In this document: positions 1 through 7,708 of the stretch, piece by piece
Layout of the letters: each line of letters starts with the position of its first letter
Numbering within the stretch: position 1 is the stretch's first letter
Assembly (NCBI GenBank): GCA_964348115.1
Contig: CAYGBY010000019.1
Span: 1 to 31,195 of the forward strand
Source of the DNA: Azophilus sp964348115
GTDB lineage: Bacteria > Pseudomonadota > Gammaproteobacteria > Pseudomonadales > Azotimanducaceae
DNA length: 31,195 nt
Direction of reading: 5' to 3'
Program-made: the position numbers and the translations under genes
The notes under the pieces: model-generated
Told to the model about the DNA's origin: nothing
Seen by the model: the letters and a program-made list of their open reading frames with translations, nothing else
Database searches by the model: none

Positions 1-70
1 CCGCAACGCCATCTCCGGCTGCTGAGAGCGGGGCGCTGGGCGAACGCGACTTGTTTAGACCTTCCCTAGG
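1..70 (-). mobile_element. IS-like terminal sequence at left edge
   Basis: Read on the minus strand, this stretch is nearly the same as the sequence starting at 17427 on the plus strand. Both begin CCTAGGGA, continue with an AACAAGTCGCG core and CGCCCAGCGCCCCGCT, and then drift apart. Two diverged copies of one sequence in opposite orientation, each starting exactly next to a gene end (imuB here, the DUF885 gene there), look like the end of an insertion sequence that targets a CTAG-like site. The body of the element would lie to the left of the window. The family is not assigned. Confidence 0.5.
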
Positions 71-1640
71 CAAAATAGCCATGCAGGAACCATTGGCCTA
101 GGGTGTGGGGGGGTTGCTTGTCTGGTGCATCCCGCCGGTTTTGGAACAACCAGCAGCGGGCGCCGTTGGCGGCTAGGGCGACGAAGTAATCCCGTCGCAC
201 GGGTTGATCCCACCAGCCGCTTTCGATGCGTTCCGGGCCGCTCAACAAGCGGTAGTCGTCCAAGGACACTGGGCAGGGGGAAGGCAGCAGCCACTGGGGG
301 TTGGGGTTGGGCGTGGGCATCGGTGCGCCATCCGGGGGAGGTTTGCGCTTGAGAGGGGGGCCATTTGAGGGCGCGGGTGGCGCTGCTGATGAACTGAGGC
401 GGCGCGGCCTAGGCTTGCTGGTGGGGCGGAGCATGGGGGCGGCGGCCGCGGCTGCGGTTGTCCAGGCGCATTCCGGGCGGTGGTCATCCACTAGGCGCAG
501 GGCGCTTAGGGCCTCGCCGCCCAAACGGGCCTGGACCCGGTCCACAAAATCCATCGGGGCTTCGGCGGCGGCTTCGCCACGGGTTGCCAGCAGGTCGCCT
601 GCATCCTGGCTGGTTGGTGTGCGGGGCTCCGTCGCCTGGGCAGCCAGGGATAGGGACAGGATCTCTTCCGGCAGGTCGGTTTTCTCCAGGGCCAAGCGGC
701 TGATTTCCAGCATATTCCCCGCCTTGGTGCGGAGCTTGGCGAAACGCACTGGCAAGTTTGCCCCGCGGCCGGCCAAGGGACTGAAGCGCCAGCGCAGGGC
801 GCGAACGCCCAATTGCCGGGCGTTCAGCCAGGCTTCAAGCTCCACGGCGAGGCGGCGCATGGGCAGCAGCAGCTCCGTTTTGTTGGCGATGGGGGCCAGC
901 AGGTGCACAGCGGTGCGGAAACGCTCTTGGGGCGGTTCGGGAACGCGGGGGTCCGGCAAGGCGCCGGTGAGTTTGCCCAAAGCCAGCGGCAGGTCGGAGC
1001 CAAAACGCTTGCCCAATTCATGGCTGGGCAACCGGGCAAGGGGACCAACCTTGAAAATGCCCATGTCCGCCAAGCGTGCGATGCTTTGTGGATCCAGCTC
1101 CGTGCGGTGCAGGGGAACTTCGGCCAAGGTTAGGGAGGCCTGCCGCCTTAGTTGCGCCGCGTCCGGGAAATCCGGCAGGGATGGGGCCAGTTCAGCGCGG
1201 GCCAAGGCCAAGGCGGCGGCTGGTGTGTGGGCAGGCGCTAGGCTGGCCTGATGGCCAAGGCGTCGGACAGTCCGGCGCAGCCGGCGCATCAATGGGCGCA
1301 GGCCGCCAAACAGCCGTAAACTGCCTTCCACCTCCAGCAGCAACCCCGCTGGCGGCGCCAAGCTGACCGTCGAAGTGAAGCCCTGGGCCAAGCTGGCCAA
1401 GGTGTGCAGACGCTTGCGCTCCGCCACCTGATCCCGTTCAAAGTGAATGAGTTGCGGCGCAATGCTCAGGGCAGTGGCCAAGTTGCATCCGGTGACGACG
1501 CCAGCCTTCTGCGCCGGCCCGTCCGCTAAGCGCACCCGCCCCGCCTCGATGAGCACCAAGGGCCGCTTCAGGTTGGATGGCTGCCGCAGCTTGAAAATCT
1601 CCAGCCCCAACCTGGGGAAGTGGGCAGCCAACCACAGCAT
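66..1640 (-). CDS. imuB: ImuB, Y-family polymerase-like mutagenesis protein
   Basis: This 524-residue protein is a catalytically degenerate Y-family DNA polymerase homologue. In the family it links the replicative clamp to DnaE2 and is needed for SOS-induced translesion synthesis and mutagenesis. It starts MLWLAAHFPRLGLE, typical of ImuB, where Y-family polymerases would have their acidic metal-binding residues. The C terminus, WFLHGYFA, is also typical, so the gene looks full length. A proline/alanine-rich linker lies roughly at residues 395-460. I chose the ATG at 1640 rather than an upstream ATG at 1661, because the upstream one lies inside imuA and MLWL is the family start. Only 2 bp separate it from the imuA stop, so the two are co-transcribed. 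The dnaE2 gene that often follows would lie left of the window; an IS-like end sits directly at the imuB stop. Confidence 0.9.
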   Translation of the reverse strand: MLWLAAHFPRLGLEIFKLRQPSNLKRPLVLIEAGRVRLADGPAQKAGVVTGCNLATALSIAPQLIHFERDQVAERKRLHTLASLAQGFTSTVSLAPPAGLLLEVEGSLRLFGGLRPLMRRLRRTVRRLGHQASLAPAHTPAAALALARAELAPSLPDFPDAAQLRRQASLTLAEVPLHRTELDPQSIARLADMGIFKVGPLARLPSHELGKRFGSDLPLALGKLTGALPDPRVPEPPQERFRTAVHLLAPIANKTELLLPMRRLAVELEAWLNARQLGVRALRWRFSPLAGRGANLPVRFAKLRTKAGNMLEISRLALEKTDLPEEILSLSLAAQATEPRTPTSQDAGDLLATRGEAAAEAPMDFVDRVQARLGGEALSALRLVDDHRPECAWTTAAAAAAPMLRPTSKPRPRRLSSSAAPPAPSNGPPLKRKPPPDGAPMPTPNPNPQWLLPSPCPVSLDDYRLLSGPERIESGWWDQPVRRDYFVALAANGARCWLFQNRRDAPDKQPPHTLGQWFLHGYFA

Positions 1641-1642
1641 GG

Positions 1643-2428
1643 TCAAGCCTTCTGCCCGCAAGCCTGCATTCCGCCCCCGCTAGTGTGCTGTCCGATGCGT
1701 TTCCATCGTTTCAGCGCGTTGCATGGAGCCTGTGGCAAGGCGCGGCCCGCTGCAGGTGCGGGCGTGGCGGAATACGGCAGGTTCTCAATGGGCCAGCCGC
1801 CGCGTCGTTTCAGGATGGAAAGGGACGCGGAAGGCCCCTTGCCAGTGCGCAGGCGCAGCCGAAGCTCCGCCGCAGAGGGCTGGGCGGCGGCTTGCTCCGG
1901 GCGGAAGAGAACCGCCCAGGCGCCCCCCTGCCGGGCGCGCAGCTGCAGGCGCCGCAAATCCGCAATGCGCAGCCTGCGCTCATCCAGCCAGGCCAAGGCC
2001 GCACTGCAGGCACCGGACTCCAAGGCCTGCTGCAAAACCCAGAAGGCGTCCTGATGGTTGGCGGCGCTGGCGTCCGTGCGCACCAAAAGGATTTTGCCGA
2101 CATCGATGCCGTGGCTGGCAAGGGCCGGCGCATAGGGCAGAAAGGGCGGGTTGACCCAAGTGATCCAACGGGATTCATGCTGGCTGAGTTGGGCCAGGCC
2201 TGCCGCCAGCAGGCGCAGTTCCCCGAAGCCCGCGCCATCGCAGAGAATTTCCGTCAGGCCGGCGCGGGGCCAGCCCTGGCCGGGCAGCAGCCGATCCAGT
2301 TCAGGCAAGCCGGTGGGCAGGCCGGCGGGCCCTTGCGGGCGTGGCGCGGCGGCAAGATCCTGCGCCCGCCAGAGTTGCGGGGAGGACAGCAGCCTCTGTA
2401 GATTGGGTTGTGGCTTGGATGCCGACAT
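1643..2428 (-). CDS. imuA: ImuA, SulA/RecA-like mutagenesis protein
   Basis: The product (261 aa) is the translesion-synthesis accessory protein ImuA, a distant RecA/SulA-like protein encoded upstream of imuB in SOS mutagenesis cassettes. Family features include LPTGLPELDRLLPGQGWP near residue 37, followed by GLTEILCDGAGFGELRLL, where a RecA protein would have its P-loop. Here the P-loop is degenerate, as usual in ImuA. The central part (WITWVNPPFLPYAPAL, then LAWLDERRLRIADLRRLQL) also matches the family. The gene is first in the imuA-imuB operon and has a LexA-type box 64 bp upstream, so it should be DNA-damage inducible. The last roughly 15 residues are encoded through a 17-bp sequence identical to the end of a small mobile element found at 27562, so the natural C terminus may have been replaced. 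Confidence 0.88.
   Translation of the reverse strand: MSASKPQPNLQRLLSSPQLWRAQDLAAAPRPQGPAGLPTGLPELDRLLPGQGWPRAGLTEILCDGAGFGELRLLAAGLAQLSQHESRWITWVNPPFLPYAPALASHGIDVGKILLVRTDASAANHQDAFWVLQQALESGACSAALAWLDERRLRIADLRRLQLRARQGGAWAVLFRPEQAAAQPSAAELRLRLRTGKGPSASLSILKRRGGWPIENLPYSATPAPAAGRALPQAPCNALKRWKRIGQHTSGGGMQACGQKA
1680..1696. repeat. Solo copy of the MITE/IS terminal repeat inside the imuA 3' end
   Basis: CTAGTGTGCTGTCCGAT is identical over 17 bp to the left end of the 132-bp element at 27562-27693 and close to the end at 31108. No matching second end is seen nearby. It is read in frame at the extreme C terminus of ImuA (residues IGQHTS). It is best explained as a footprint left by a transposed or decayed element. 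Confidence 0.5.
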
Positions 2429-2491
2429 GATGTCGCCGAATGGTGGTGATTCCCGAATACTGATTTTGTGTACAGTCTTCGGGCAAAGTAA

Positions 2492-2507
2492 CTGTATTAA
2501 TAAACAG
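2492..2507. promoter_or_regulatory. LexA (SOS) box upstream of imuA
   Basis: The sequence CTGT-ATTAATAA-ACAG is a perfect CTGT-N8-ACAG palindrome with an AT-only spacer, matching the LexA consensus of gamma- and betaproteobacteria. It lies 64 bp upstream of the imuA start, where a promoter operator is expected. LexA repression with release on DNA damage is the known mode of control for imuA-imuB cassettes. Confidence 0.85.
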
Positions 2508-2581
2508 AGTCAAGAAAATTTTCACCAGCATGGGCTGAGCATCCCCCGAGCGAAGCCGGAGCATCCAGCTTCCCCCAACAG

Positions 2582-2602
2582 ACTCCTCTTCCCCAGAGGA
2601 GT
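2582..2602 (+). promoter_or_regulatory. Hairpin covering the ribosome binding site of the dehalogenase-like gene
   Basis: ACTCCTCT and AGAGGAGT form a perfect 8-bp stem with a 5-nt TCCCC loop. The right arm contains the Shine-Dalgarno sequence AGGAG, and the ATG follows 5 nt later. In RNA this hairpin would hide the ribosome binding site. Whether it regulates anything is unclear because the gene downstream is broken. Confidence 0.45.
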
Positions 2603-2607
2603 GACCC

Positions 2608-2880
2608 ATGAAAACCATACGCACTCCGGACGAGCGCTTTGCAAACCTGCCGAACTTCCCCTACGAATCCCACCACACCGACATCGCCGACGGCGTGGGC
2701 GACACGTTGCACATCCACCACGTGGTGGCGAACACCGCCCTGCCGCTGGCTCTCGGCATGCCGGATGAGCAGTTTCGGACGATCAAGGAGTTCTTGAGTC
2801 CCGCCACGCCAACACCGAAGATGGAGTGGATGTTCGCTGCGACCTCGTCCATCGACTCCGATGCACGCGTACGCAAATTC
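2608..2880 (+). pseudogene. Haloalkane dehalogenase-like gene, internally deleted
   Basis: The first 38 residues (KTIRTPDERFANLPNFPY...) match the conserved start of haloalkane dehalogenases, alpha/beta hydrolases that cleave carbon-halogen bonds. The reading frame then jumps to VANTALP, a motif that normally lies far downstream (around residue 150), and on to a stretch resembling the start of the cap domain. The oxyanion-hole and nucleophile regions are therefore missing, and residues after about 90 match nothing I recognise. The frame stays open to 3282 but runs antisense over gcvPB, so I do not treat that part as coding. It has a good ribosome binding site, held in a hairpin. The family call rests on motifs read by eye. 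Confidence 0.5.
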
Positions 2881-3010
2881 ACCTACTGGCGGAAGTGGAC
2901 CTGGGGACCGAAAATCTGCCGGTCAGCACTATCATGGCCTTTAGCATCTTCGGTGGCGGCGCTGGAAAACGCAGATGGGCCGCTCCGGCGAATTTGCGGA
3001 GGTCGCTGGT

Positions 3011-4630
3011 CTAGGCATCCGCGGACGGAGGTGCGTCAGTGTCCTTGTCGGCCTGCGGGTTTTTGGCCCGCGCTGCCTGTTTGCGCTTGTAGCTGCGCCA
3101 AGTCATCGCCCAGCGCTCGGGATCCTCAAGCGACTCCGCGTCCAGCCGGCGTATTGCATGGTTGTGTGGCGCCGACTTTACAAGGTCCGGATCGGAGTAG
3201 GCTTCGTCGGAAATCCGGGCTAGGACCGCAATCCAATAATCGAGATCTTCCTTGGACCACAGTTCGCCAGCTTCGGGAGTGAAGGGTTGTGGCACCAGCC
3301 AGGGTTCGTGGCTGAGCCAGAAGGCATCGATGCCGTAGTCCACCATCCGGTTCTGCACATCGACTACGCTGACGCCGGTGTCCTCGTAGAGCTTCTCCAG
3401 GCTGAACCGGGTCATCTCCAGACGCCAGGTTTTATCGCTCGGGTGGGAGCGTGTGACGCCGCGGATGCCGAGCAGCTTCTTCTCCATATAGTTGTTGGCC
3501 AACACCGAGAGGTCGGCTGCCTCAGCGAGGCCGTCGCCGCCCATCGCGCGCAGCCACGCATAAGCCTTGATGACTTGGTGCACGTTGCCGAGGTGTTCGC
3601 GCACACTGCCGACCCCGGCGGGGCTTGCGGCGTTCAGCACGAAGCGGTCGCCTTCCCGGTCGACCAGCGGGCCTGGCAGGTATTCGGCCAACTCGGCCGT
3701 GCAGCCATAGGCGCCGACCGCTGGTCCGCCGCCGCCCTTGGCGACGCCAAATGTCTTATGCAGCATGAACATGCAAGCATCGAATCCCAATTCACGCGCG
3801 CGAATCTTGGTCATCACGCCGTTGAAGTTGGCATGATCGTAGAAGCACAGCCCGCCGGCCTCATGCACCACATCCACCCATTCCTTGATATGCGGGTTGT
3901 ATACGCCCATGTCGTCAGGATTGCCGATCATCAACGCGGCGGTGCGGTCGGATACGGCGGCCTTGAGTGCATTGACCGACGGATACCCGCCGTCTTCAAG
4001 CATTAGCGTCACCACCTCGAAACCGGCAGCGGCCGCCGTGGCCGGGTTGCAGGGGTGGGATTGGATACTGGTGATGATCTGTTTGCGCTTGGCAAGCTCG
4101 CCCCGCGCAGCGTGATAGGCCCGCGTCATGCAGGCCTGCGTATAGGCGGCATCGGCGCCGCCGGCCGGCTGAAAAACGAACCTGTCCATGCCTGAAAGCT
4201 CGCGCAGCAGCAGGTCGAATCGATACATCACCTCAAGTGCGCCCTGTAGGGTGGATATATGCTGATTGGGATGCAGGTCGGCCACTTCAGGACGCATAGC
4301 AAGGTCTTCGGTCAGCCTCGGGTTGTACTTCATGGTGCAGGTGCCGAACAGACTGATGCCCATCATGCCGAGCGTTTCTTGGGAAAGGTGCAGGTAGTGG
4401 CGCAGCACATCGGGTTCGGACATCTCGGGCAGTTGCGGCGGCGCATCGCGCCGCATGGACGCCGGGATCAGCTCCCAAGCGTCTCCCACTGCTTCCGATA
4501 CGGCCGGTTCAACGGTTGGAAAATGACAGCCGCGGCGTCCGGGGGCCCCCATTTCCATGATGACCGGCTCATCCCAGACCGCGGAGTGATAGCGCCTCAG
4601 TTTGGGCTGCGTATTCACCGAACTTCCCAT
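3011..4630 (-). CDS. gcvPB: Glycine dehydrogenase (decarboxylating) subunit 2-like protein
   Basis: This 539-aa PLP enzyme resembles the C-terminal half (GcvPB) of the glycine cleavage P-protein, which decarboxylates glycine and loads the aminomethyl group onto the lipoyl H-protein. Visible landmarks are GTCTMKYNPRLTE (97-109), the aldimine region YDHANFN (264-270) and the PLP-lysine segment HKTF with K292, followed by a glycine-rich loop. The usual loop reads STPHGGGGPG; here it is GVAKGGGGPA, and NPDDMG replaces the usual NPNTLG, so the protein is divergent. A charged 25-residue tail extends the C terminus. I prefer the ATG at 4630, 10 bp after the gcvPA stop, over one at 4684 inside gcvPA. 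It is co-transcribed with gcvPA. No gcvH, gcvT or lpd lies in the window, so the substrate may not be glycine. Confidence 0.8.
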   Translation of the reverse strand: MGSSVNTQPKLRRYHSAVWDEPVIMEMGAPGRRGCHFPTVEPAVSEAVGDAWELIPASMRRDAPPQLPEMSEPDVLRHYLHLSQETLGMMGISLFGTCTMKYNPRLTEDLAMRPEVADLHPNQHISTLQGALEVMYRFDLLLRELSGMDRFVFQPAGGADAAYTQACMTRAYHAARGELAKRKQIITSIQSHPCNPATAAAAGFEVVTLMLEDGGYPSVNALKAAVSDRTAALMIGNPDDMGVYNPHIKEWVDVVHEAGGLCFYDHANFNGVMTKIRARELGFDACMFMLHKTFGVAKGGGGPAVGAYGCTAELAEYLPGPLVDREGDRFVLNAASPAGVGSVREHLGNVHQVIKAYAWLRAMGGDGLAEAADLSVLANNYMEKKLLGIRGVTRSHPSDKTWRLEMTRFSLEKLYEDTGVSVVDVQNRMVDYGIDAFWLSHEPWLVPQPFTPEAGELWSKEDLDYWIAVLARISDEAYSDPDLVKSAPHNHAIRRLDAESLEDPERWAMTWRSYKRKQAARAKNPQADKDTDAPPSADA

Positions 4631-4640
4631 CCACCCGCTC

Positions 4641-6038
4641 TCATTGGCTGCAGATGCTCGCAAGACACTCGGCAAGACGTTCAAGGTCCGACTGGCTGTG
4701 CAACTCGGTCACGCAATAGAGTGAACTCTGTCGGAGTTGTGGGAAGGCCTTGCTCAGGTCGAGTCCGCCGAAAATATCGTGGTCGAGCAGACGGGCGTTG
4801 ACTTGGGCGACGGTCATGCCAGTGGCGTTGAAGTCGACCACGAACTCCTTGAAGAAACCGGCATCAGGCCATACCGAGACGCCATCGATCTGTCTCAGCA
4901 ACGAGGCGGCGTAGTGTGCGCGTTGCACGATGAGTTCCCCGAGCTCGCGAAATCCCTCAGGACCCAGCAGGGCCATGTAGGCGGCGCCGGCAATTGCCCA
5001 AAGGTAGGTTGAATTGCCGGTCCAGTCCTTGCCCTCCTCGCGGGAACCGTAGGAGCTCTGGTGCATCAGGGCCATGCCGAAACCGTGCTCGCCGCCGGTC
5101 GTCTCACCGATGCTGATCATCAGCGCGGGATATTCGTAGGCGTAGCGCGGCTCGTCGCGGGAGGCGATGAAACCGCCAAGGCCGCCGCCGCAATTCATGT
5201 GAACGCCAAGGGGCTGAATCGAACCGACGGCGATGTCGGCCCCATACTGTCCAGGTGGTGCGACGATGCCGAGCGAAATGGGATCCACGCCAACGATTGT
5301 CTCGGCGCCTTGCCGCCGGGCGGCGGCGGCGGCTTGGCGAGCCTGTTCTTCGATGCGCCCGAGATAGGAGGGATTTTCGAAGTAGACGGCCGCACAGTCC
5401 GCCGACAAATGTGCGCGCAGATCGTCGAGGTCCAACAGCCCAGTGGCGGTATCCACTTCGAATTCGATCAGCCGCAGATGCGAAGCCATCTGCGGCGGCG
5501 CACAGTAGGTTTCGATTACCTTGCGCCGTTCCGGATCCAAATAACGGGGAATCAAAACCTCGTTGCGGCCCGTCATTCGCGCCGCCATCCGCATTGCGTG
5601 TCCGGCGGCGCAGCCCCAGCTATAGACCGGCAACGCAACCAGATCCATGTCCAGCAATTCGCCGATCTGACTGGTGAATTCGAACCAGGATTGATTCCTG
5701 CCAAGATCGGATGCGGGGGTTCCCCAGACTGGGGTGAGGAATTCGCTGCGGCGCACGATCTCGTCGCAGATGGCGGGCACATGGTGTTGCCAACAGCCAC
5801 CGCCGAGAAAATTCAGGGCCTGTTCGCAGGAGGTGTTCTTGGCCAGGAGTGCGAGCATGTGCCGCCGGAGTTCGAGTTCCGAGGTTTGCGCCGGCGGCAA
5901 CTTCAAGGGCGCTTGGTAGCGATGATGCAACGGAATTTGCTCGAAAAGCTGGTCCGCATTGCTCAACCCCAGTGCATCGAGCAACTCCCGGCGAACGGCG
6001 GGCGCCGAGTTCGGCATGTAGGGGTGGGCTTGCGGCAT
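4641..6038 (-). CDS. gcvPA: Glycine dehydrogenase (decarboxylating) subunit 1-like protein
   Basis: This 465-aa protein corresponds to the N-terminal half (GcvPA) of the P-protein and should pair with the GcvPB-like subunit encoded just downstream. It opens with HPYMPNSAP, like the HRYIPNT start of GcvPA, and has FLGGGCWQHHVP (78-89) where the canonical protein has FLGAGSYDHYIP. Two usually strict stretches are altered. The YTPYQPEISQG region reads LTPVWGTPASDLGRNQ, and the YDGATA region reads YSWGCAAGHAM. The start at 6038 follows the family N terminus; an upstream ATG at 6101 adds 21 unrelated residues. The gene is first in a two-gene operon and is preceded by a TGTTCGC direct repeat. Because active-site-proximal motifs differ, a related but distinct decarboxylase is possible. 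Confidence 0.75.
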   Translation of the reverse strand: MPQAHPYMPNSAPAVRRELLDALGLSNADQLFEQIPLHHRYQAPLKLPPAQTSELELRRHMLALLAKNTSCEQALNFLGGGCWQHHVPAICDEIVRRSEFLTPVWGTPASDLGRNQSWFEFTSQIGELLDMDLVALPVYSWGCAAGHAMRMAARMTGRNEVLIPRYLDPERRKVIETYCAPPQMASHLRLIEFEVDTATGLLDLDDLRAHLSADCAAVYFENPSYLGRIEEQARQAAAAARRQGAETIVGVDPISLGIVAPPGQYGADIAVGSIQPLGVHMNCGGGLGGFIASRDEPRYAYEYPALMISIGETTGGEHGFGMALMHQSSYGSREEGKDWTGNSTYLWAIAGAAYMALLGPEGFRELGELIVQRAHYAASLLRQIDGVSVWPDAGFFKEFVVDFNATGMTVAQVNARLLDHDIFGGLDLSKAFPQLRQSSLYCVTELHSQSDLERLAECLASICSQ

Positions 6039-6141
6039 GCTGTTGCTAGTCGGCTGGATTGCTCCGAATCCCTCCCTTGGATTTGGCGAACCTACGAGCA
6101 ATTCCCTCGCAGAGGTTGGAACGGCGCGGGAAATATATCAT

Positions 6142-6158
6142 TGTTCGCCTATGTTCGC
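6142..6158. promoter_or_regulatory. TGTTCGC direct repeat upstream of gcvPA
   Basis: TGTTCGC occurs at 6142-6148 and again at 6152-6158. This spacing of exactly 10 bp (one helical turn) puts both on the same DNA face, about 105 bp upstream of the gcvPA start. An AT-rich patch (aaatatatca) beside it on the gcvPA side could supply a -10 element. A regulator binding site is plausible; none is identified. The spacing is one base short of the alphaproteobacterial LexA pattern GTTC-N7-GTTC. Confidence 0.3.
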
Positions 6159-6289
6159 ATATGGTGCCGATTTCCGGCCGCGGACGCCGGGCCATTCGCC
6201 CTGCGGGGCCGCATTCCCCTTCGGCGACTGCACAGGCCGCAGCGCCTGCGGATGCCGTCTGTCGGTTGCCGCGGCCCGGGGAGGCGGTG

Positions 6290-6396
6290 TCACAATGCCC
6301 CGCGGCGAAGATGGGCGCACTATCAGCCTGTCGACGTCAAGCCTGATCGTCGCCTGCTCGTCACAACGCCCCCGCGGCGAAGATAGGCGCACTATG
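6290..6396. repeat. Two-copy direct repeat with CRISPR-like spacing
   Basis: A sequence of about 35 nt starting TCACAA and ending GGCGCACTAT appears at 6290-6323 and 6361-6395, with three substitutions or indels between copies. They are separated by 37 nt of unrelated sequence, so the unit is about 71-72 nt. Each copy has an inner GCCC...GGGC-type pairing (weakened in the second). Repeat and spacer lengths fit a minimal CRISPR array, but only two copies exist, they are imperfect, and no cas gene is in the window. It lies just upstream of the AcoX-like gene. Confidence 0.4.
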
Positions 6397-6419
6397 CTGG
6401 CAAGAACCACCTGACCGCC

Positions 6420-7562
6420 ATGGACGGGTATCGCCTTGGTCTGATCGTCAATCCCATCGCCGGCATGGGTGGGTCAGTCGGCCTGAAGGGCACGGATGGC
6501 GGGTTGGTGGCCAGGGCTAGGTCGCTCGGCGCCGTGCCGGTGGCGGCGGACCGTGCGGCCATCGCATTGTCGCAACTAGATGATATCGGCAAAAACCTGC
6601 TGGTGTTGACCTGTTCGGGCGATATGGGGGCGAAGTCGGTGCGGCGGGCTGGACTCGCCGCAGCGATTGTGCACGGCGTTGCGGATGGTGCCACGACCGC
6701 GGACGACAGCCGCTTGGCCGCGTTGCGAATTGTCGCGCAGCGGCCGCATCTGCTGCTTTTCGCCGGTGGCGACGGAACCGCCCGGGATCTGCTGCCGGCG
6801 GTCGGTGCGTCGACGCCGCTGCTTGGCGTTCCGTCAGGCGTGAAAATGCACTCGGCGGTATTTGCCGCGACAGCCCGGGCCGCTGGAGAAGTCGTGCGCA
6901 ATTTCCTGATGGCGACAGATCGTCAATCGCTGTTGCGTGACGCCGAAATCATGGATCGAGAGGTGGTATGCGGCGCCCAGGATTCGCTGTCGCCGAAATT
7001 ACATGGTTTGGTGCGAACGCCCTCGCTGTCGTTTCTGGTGTCGGGCGCCAAGTCGTCGAGCCGCCTGACCGGGGAGGCGGCGCTTGCCGGAGCTGTTGGG
7101 CGAGTCGCAGATCTGCTGCGCGATGGGCGCATATCGCTGCTCGGTCCGGGTTCGACCATGCAACTCGTCAAACAGGCGTGCGGATTTGAGGGAACGCCAT
7201 TGGGGGTTGACGCCGTGCGGAATGGCCGCCGGGTCGCGTTGGACCTCAACGAGCGAAGCATCCTCGATCTGATACGAAACCAGCCCGCCAGGATCGTCGT
7301 CAGCGTGGTGGGTGGGCAGGGCTTTCTGTTTGGACGCGGCAACCAGCAACTGAGCAGCCGGGTGATTCGGGCCGTGGGAATCGATGCCATCGTCGCTGTG
7401 GCGTCTTTGCAAAAACTGTCGTCGCTGCCCGCCAATTGCCTGTTGGTCGATACTGGGGACGAGGGGATCGATGCGGCGTTGTCGGGTTATTTCAAAGTGC
7501 TTGTCAGCGATGTCCGAACGGTGCTCATGCCCGTGCAAGGCGCCCGGCGCGCTGTCTCCTGA
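6420..7562 (+). CDS. ATP-NAD kinase/AcoX-like protein
   Basis: This 380-residue protein belongs to the ATP-NAD kinase superfamily, AcoX-like branch. The N terminus (RLGLIVNPIAGMGG) and the nucleotide-binding GGDGTARD (116-123), followed by GVPSGVKMHSAVFA (136-149), are diagnostic. True NAD kinases phosphorylate NAD to NADP; AcoX proteins keep the fold and are found beside catabolic dehydrogenase operons, but their reaction is poorly known. A second conserved part, LLGPGSTMQLV (around 240), supports the branch. The start at 6420 gives the family N terminus directly; the ATG follows about 25 nt after the direct repeat. The gene is divergent from gcvPA and convergent with the OYE gene. Substrate is unknown. 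Confidence 0.8.
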   Translation: MDGYRLGLIVNPIAGMGGSVGLKGTDGGLVARARSLGAVPVAADRAAIALSQLDDIGKNLLVLTCSGDMGAKSVRRAGLAAAIVHGVADGATTADDSRLAALRIVAQRPHLLLFAGGDGTARDLLPAVGASTPLLGVPSGVKMHSAVFAATARAAGEVVRNFLMATDRQSLLRDAEIMDREVVCGAQDSLSPKLHGLVRTPSLSFLVSGAKSSSRLTGEAALAGAVGRVADLLRDGRISLLGPGSTMQLVKQACGFEGTPLGVDAVRNGRRVALDLNERSILDLIRNQPARIVVSVVGGQGFLFGRGNQQLSSRVIRAVGIDAIVAVASLQKLSSLPANCLLVDTGDEGIDAALSGYFKVLVSDVRTVLMPVQGARRAVS

Positions 7563-7708
7563 GTTGCCATGAGTGCGGCGTTCGCCCAGACCTGCAGTGC
7601 TGGGGCATGAGGGCGCAGCGTGGTAAAGAGAGAAGTTCCACGCACCCGAGACGGGTGAAGGCCAGTTGGCGGAAAGACCGGGCGGCGTCCTGCGAGGCGA
7701 GGGACGGG

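Noticed and set aside
3283..4006. Continuation of the dehalogenase frame or other plus-strand genes over gcvPB
   Set aside because: The open plus-strand frames lie antisense to conserved gcvPB sequence and carry no family motifs.
6142..6158. Alphaproteobacterial LexA site (GTTC-N7-GTTC)
   Set aside because: The gap is 6, not 7, and imuA carries the other LexA type, so I list it only as an unassigned direct repeat.
5061..6386. A 441-codon open frame on the plus strand
   Set aside because: It mirrors gcvPA, which has clear family motifs; the predicted product resembles nothing.
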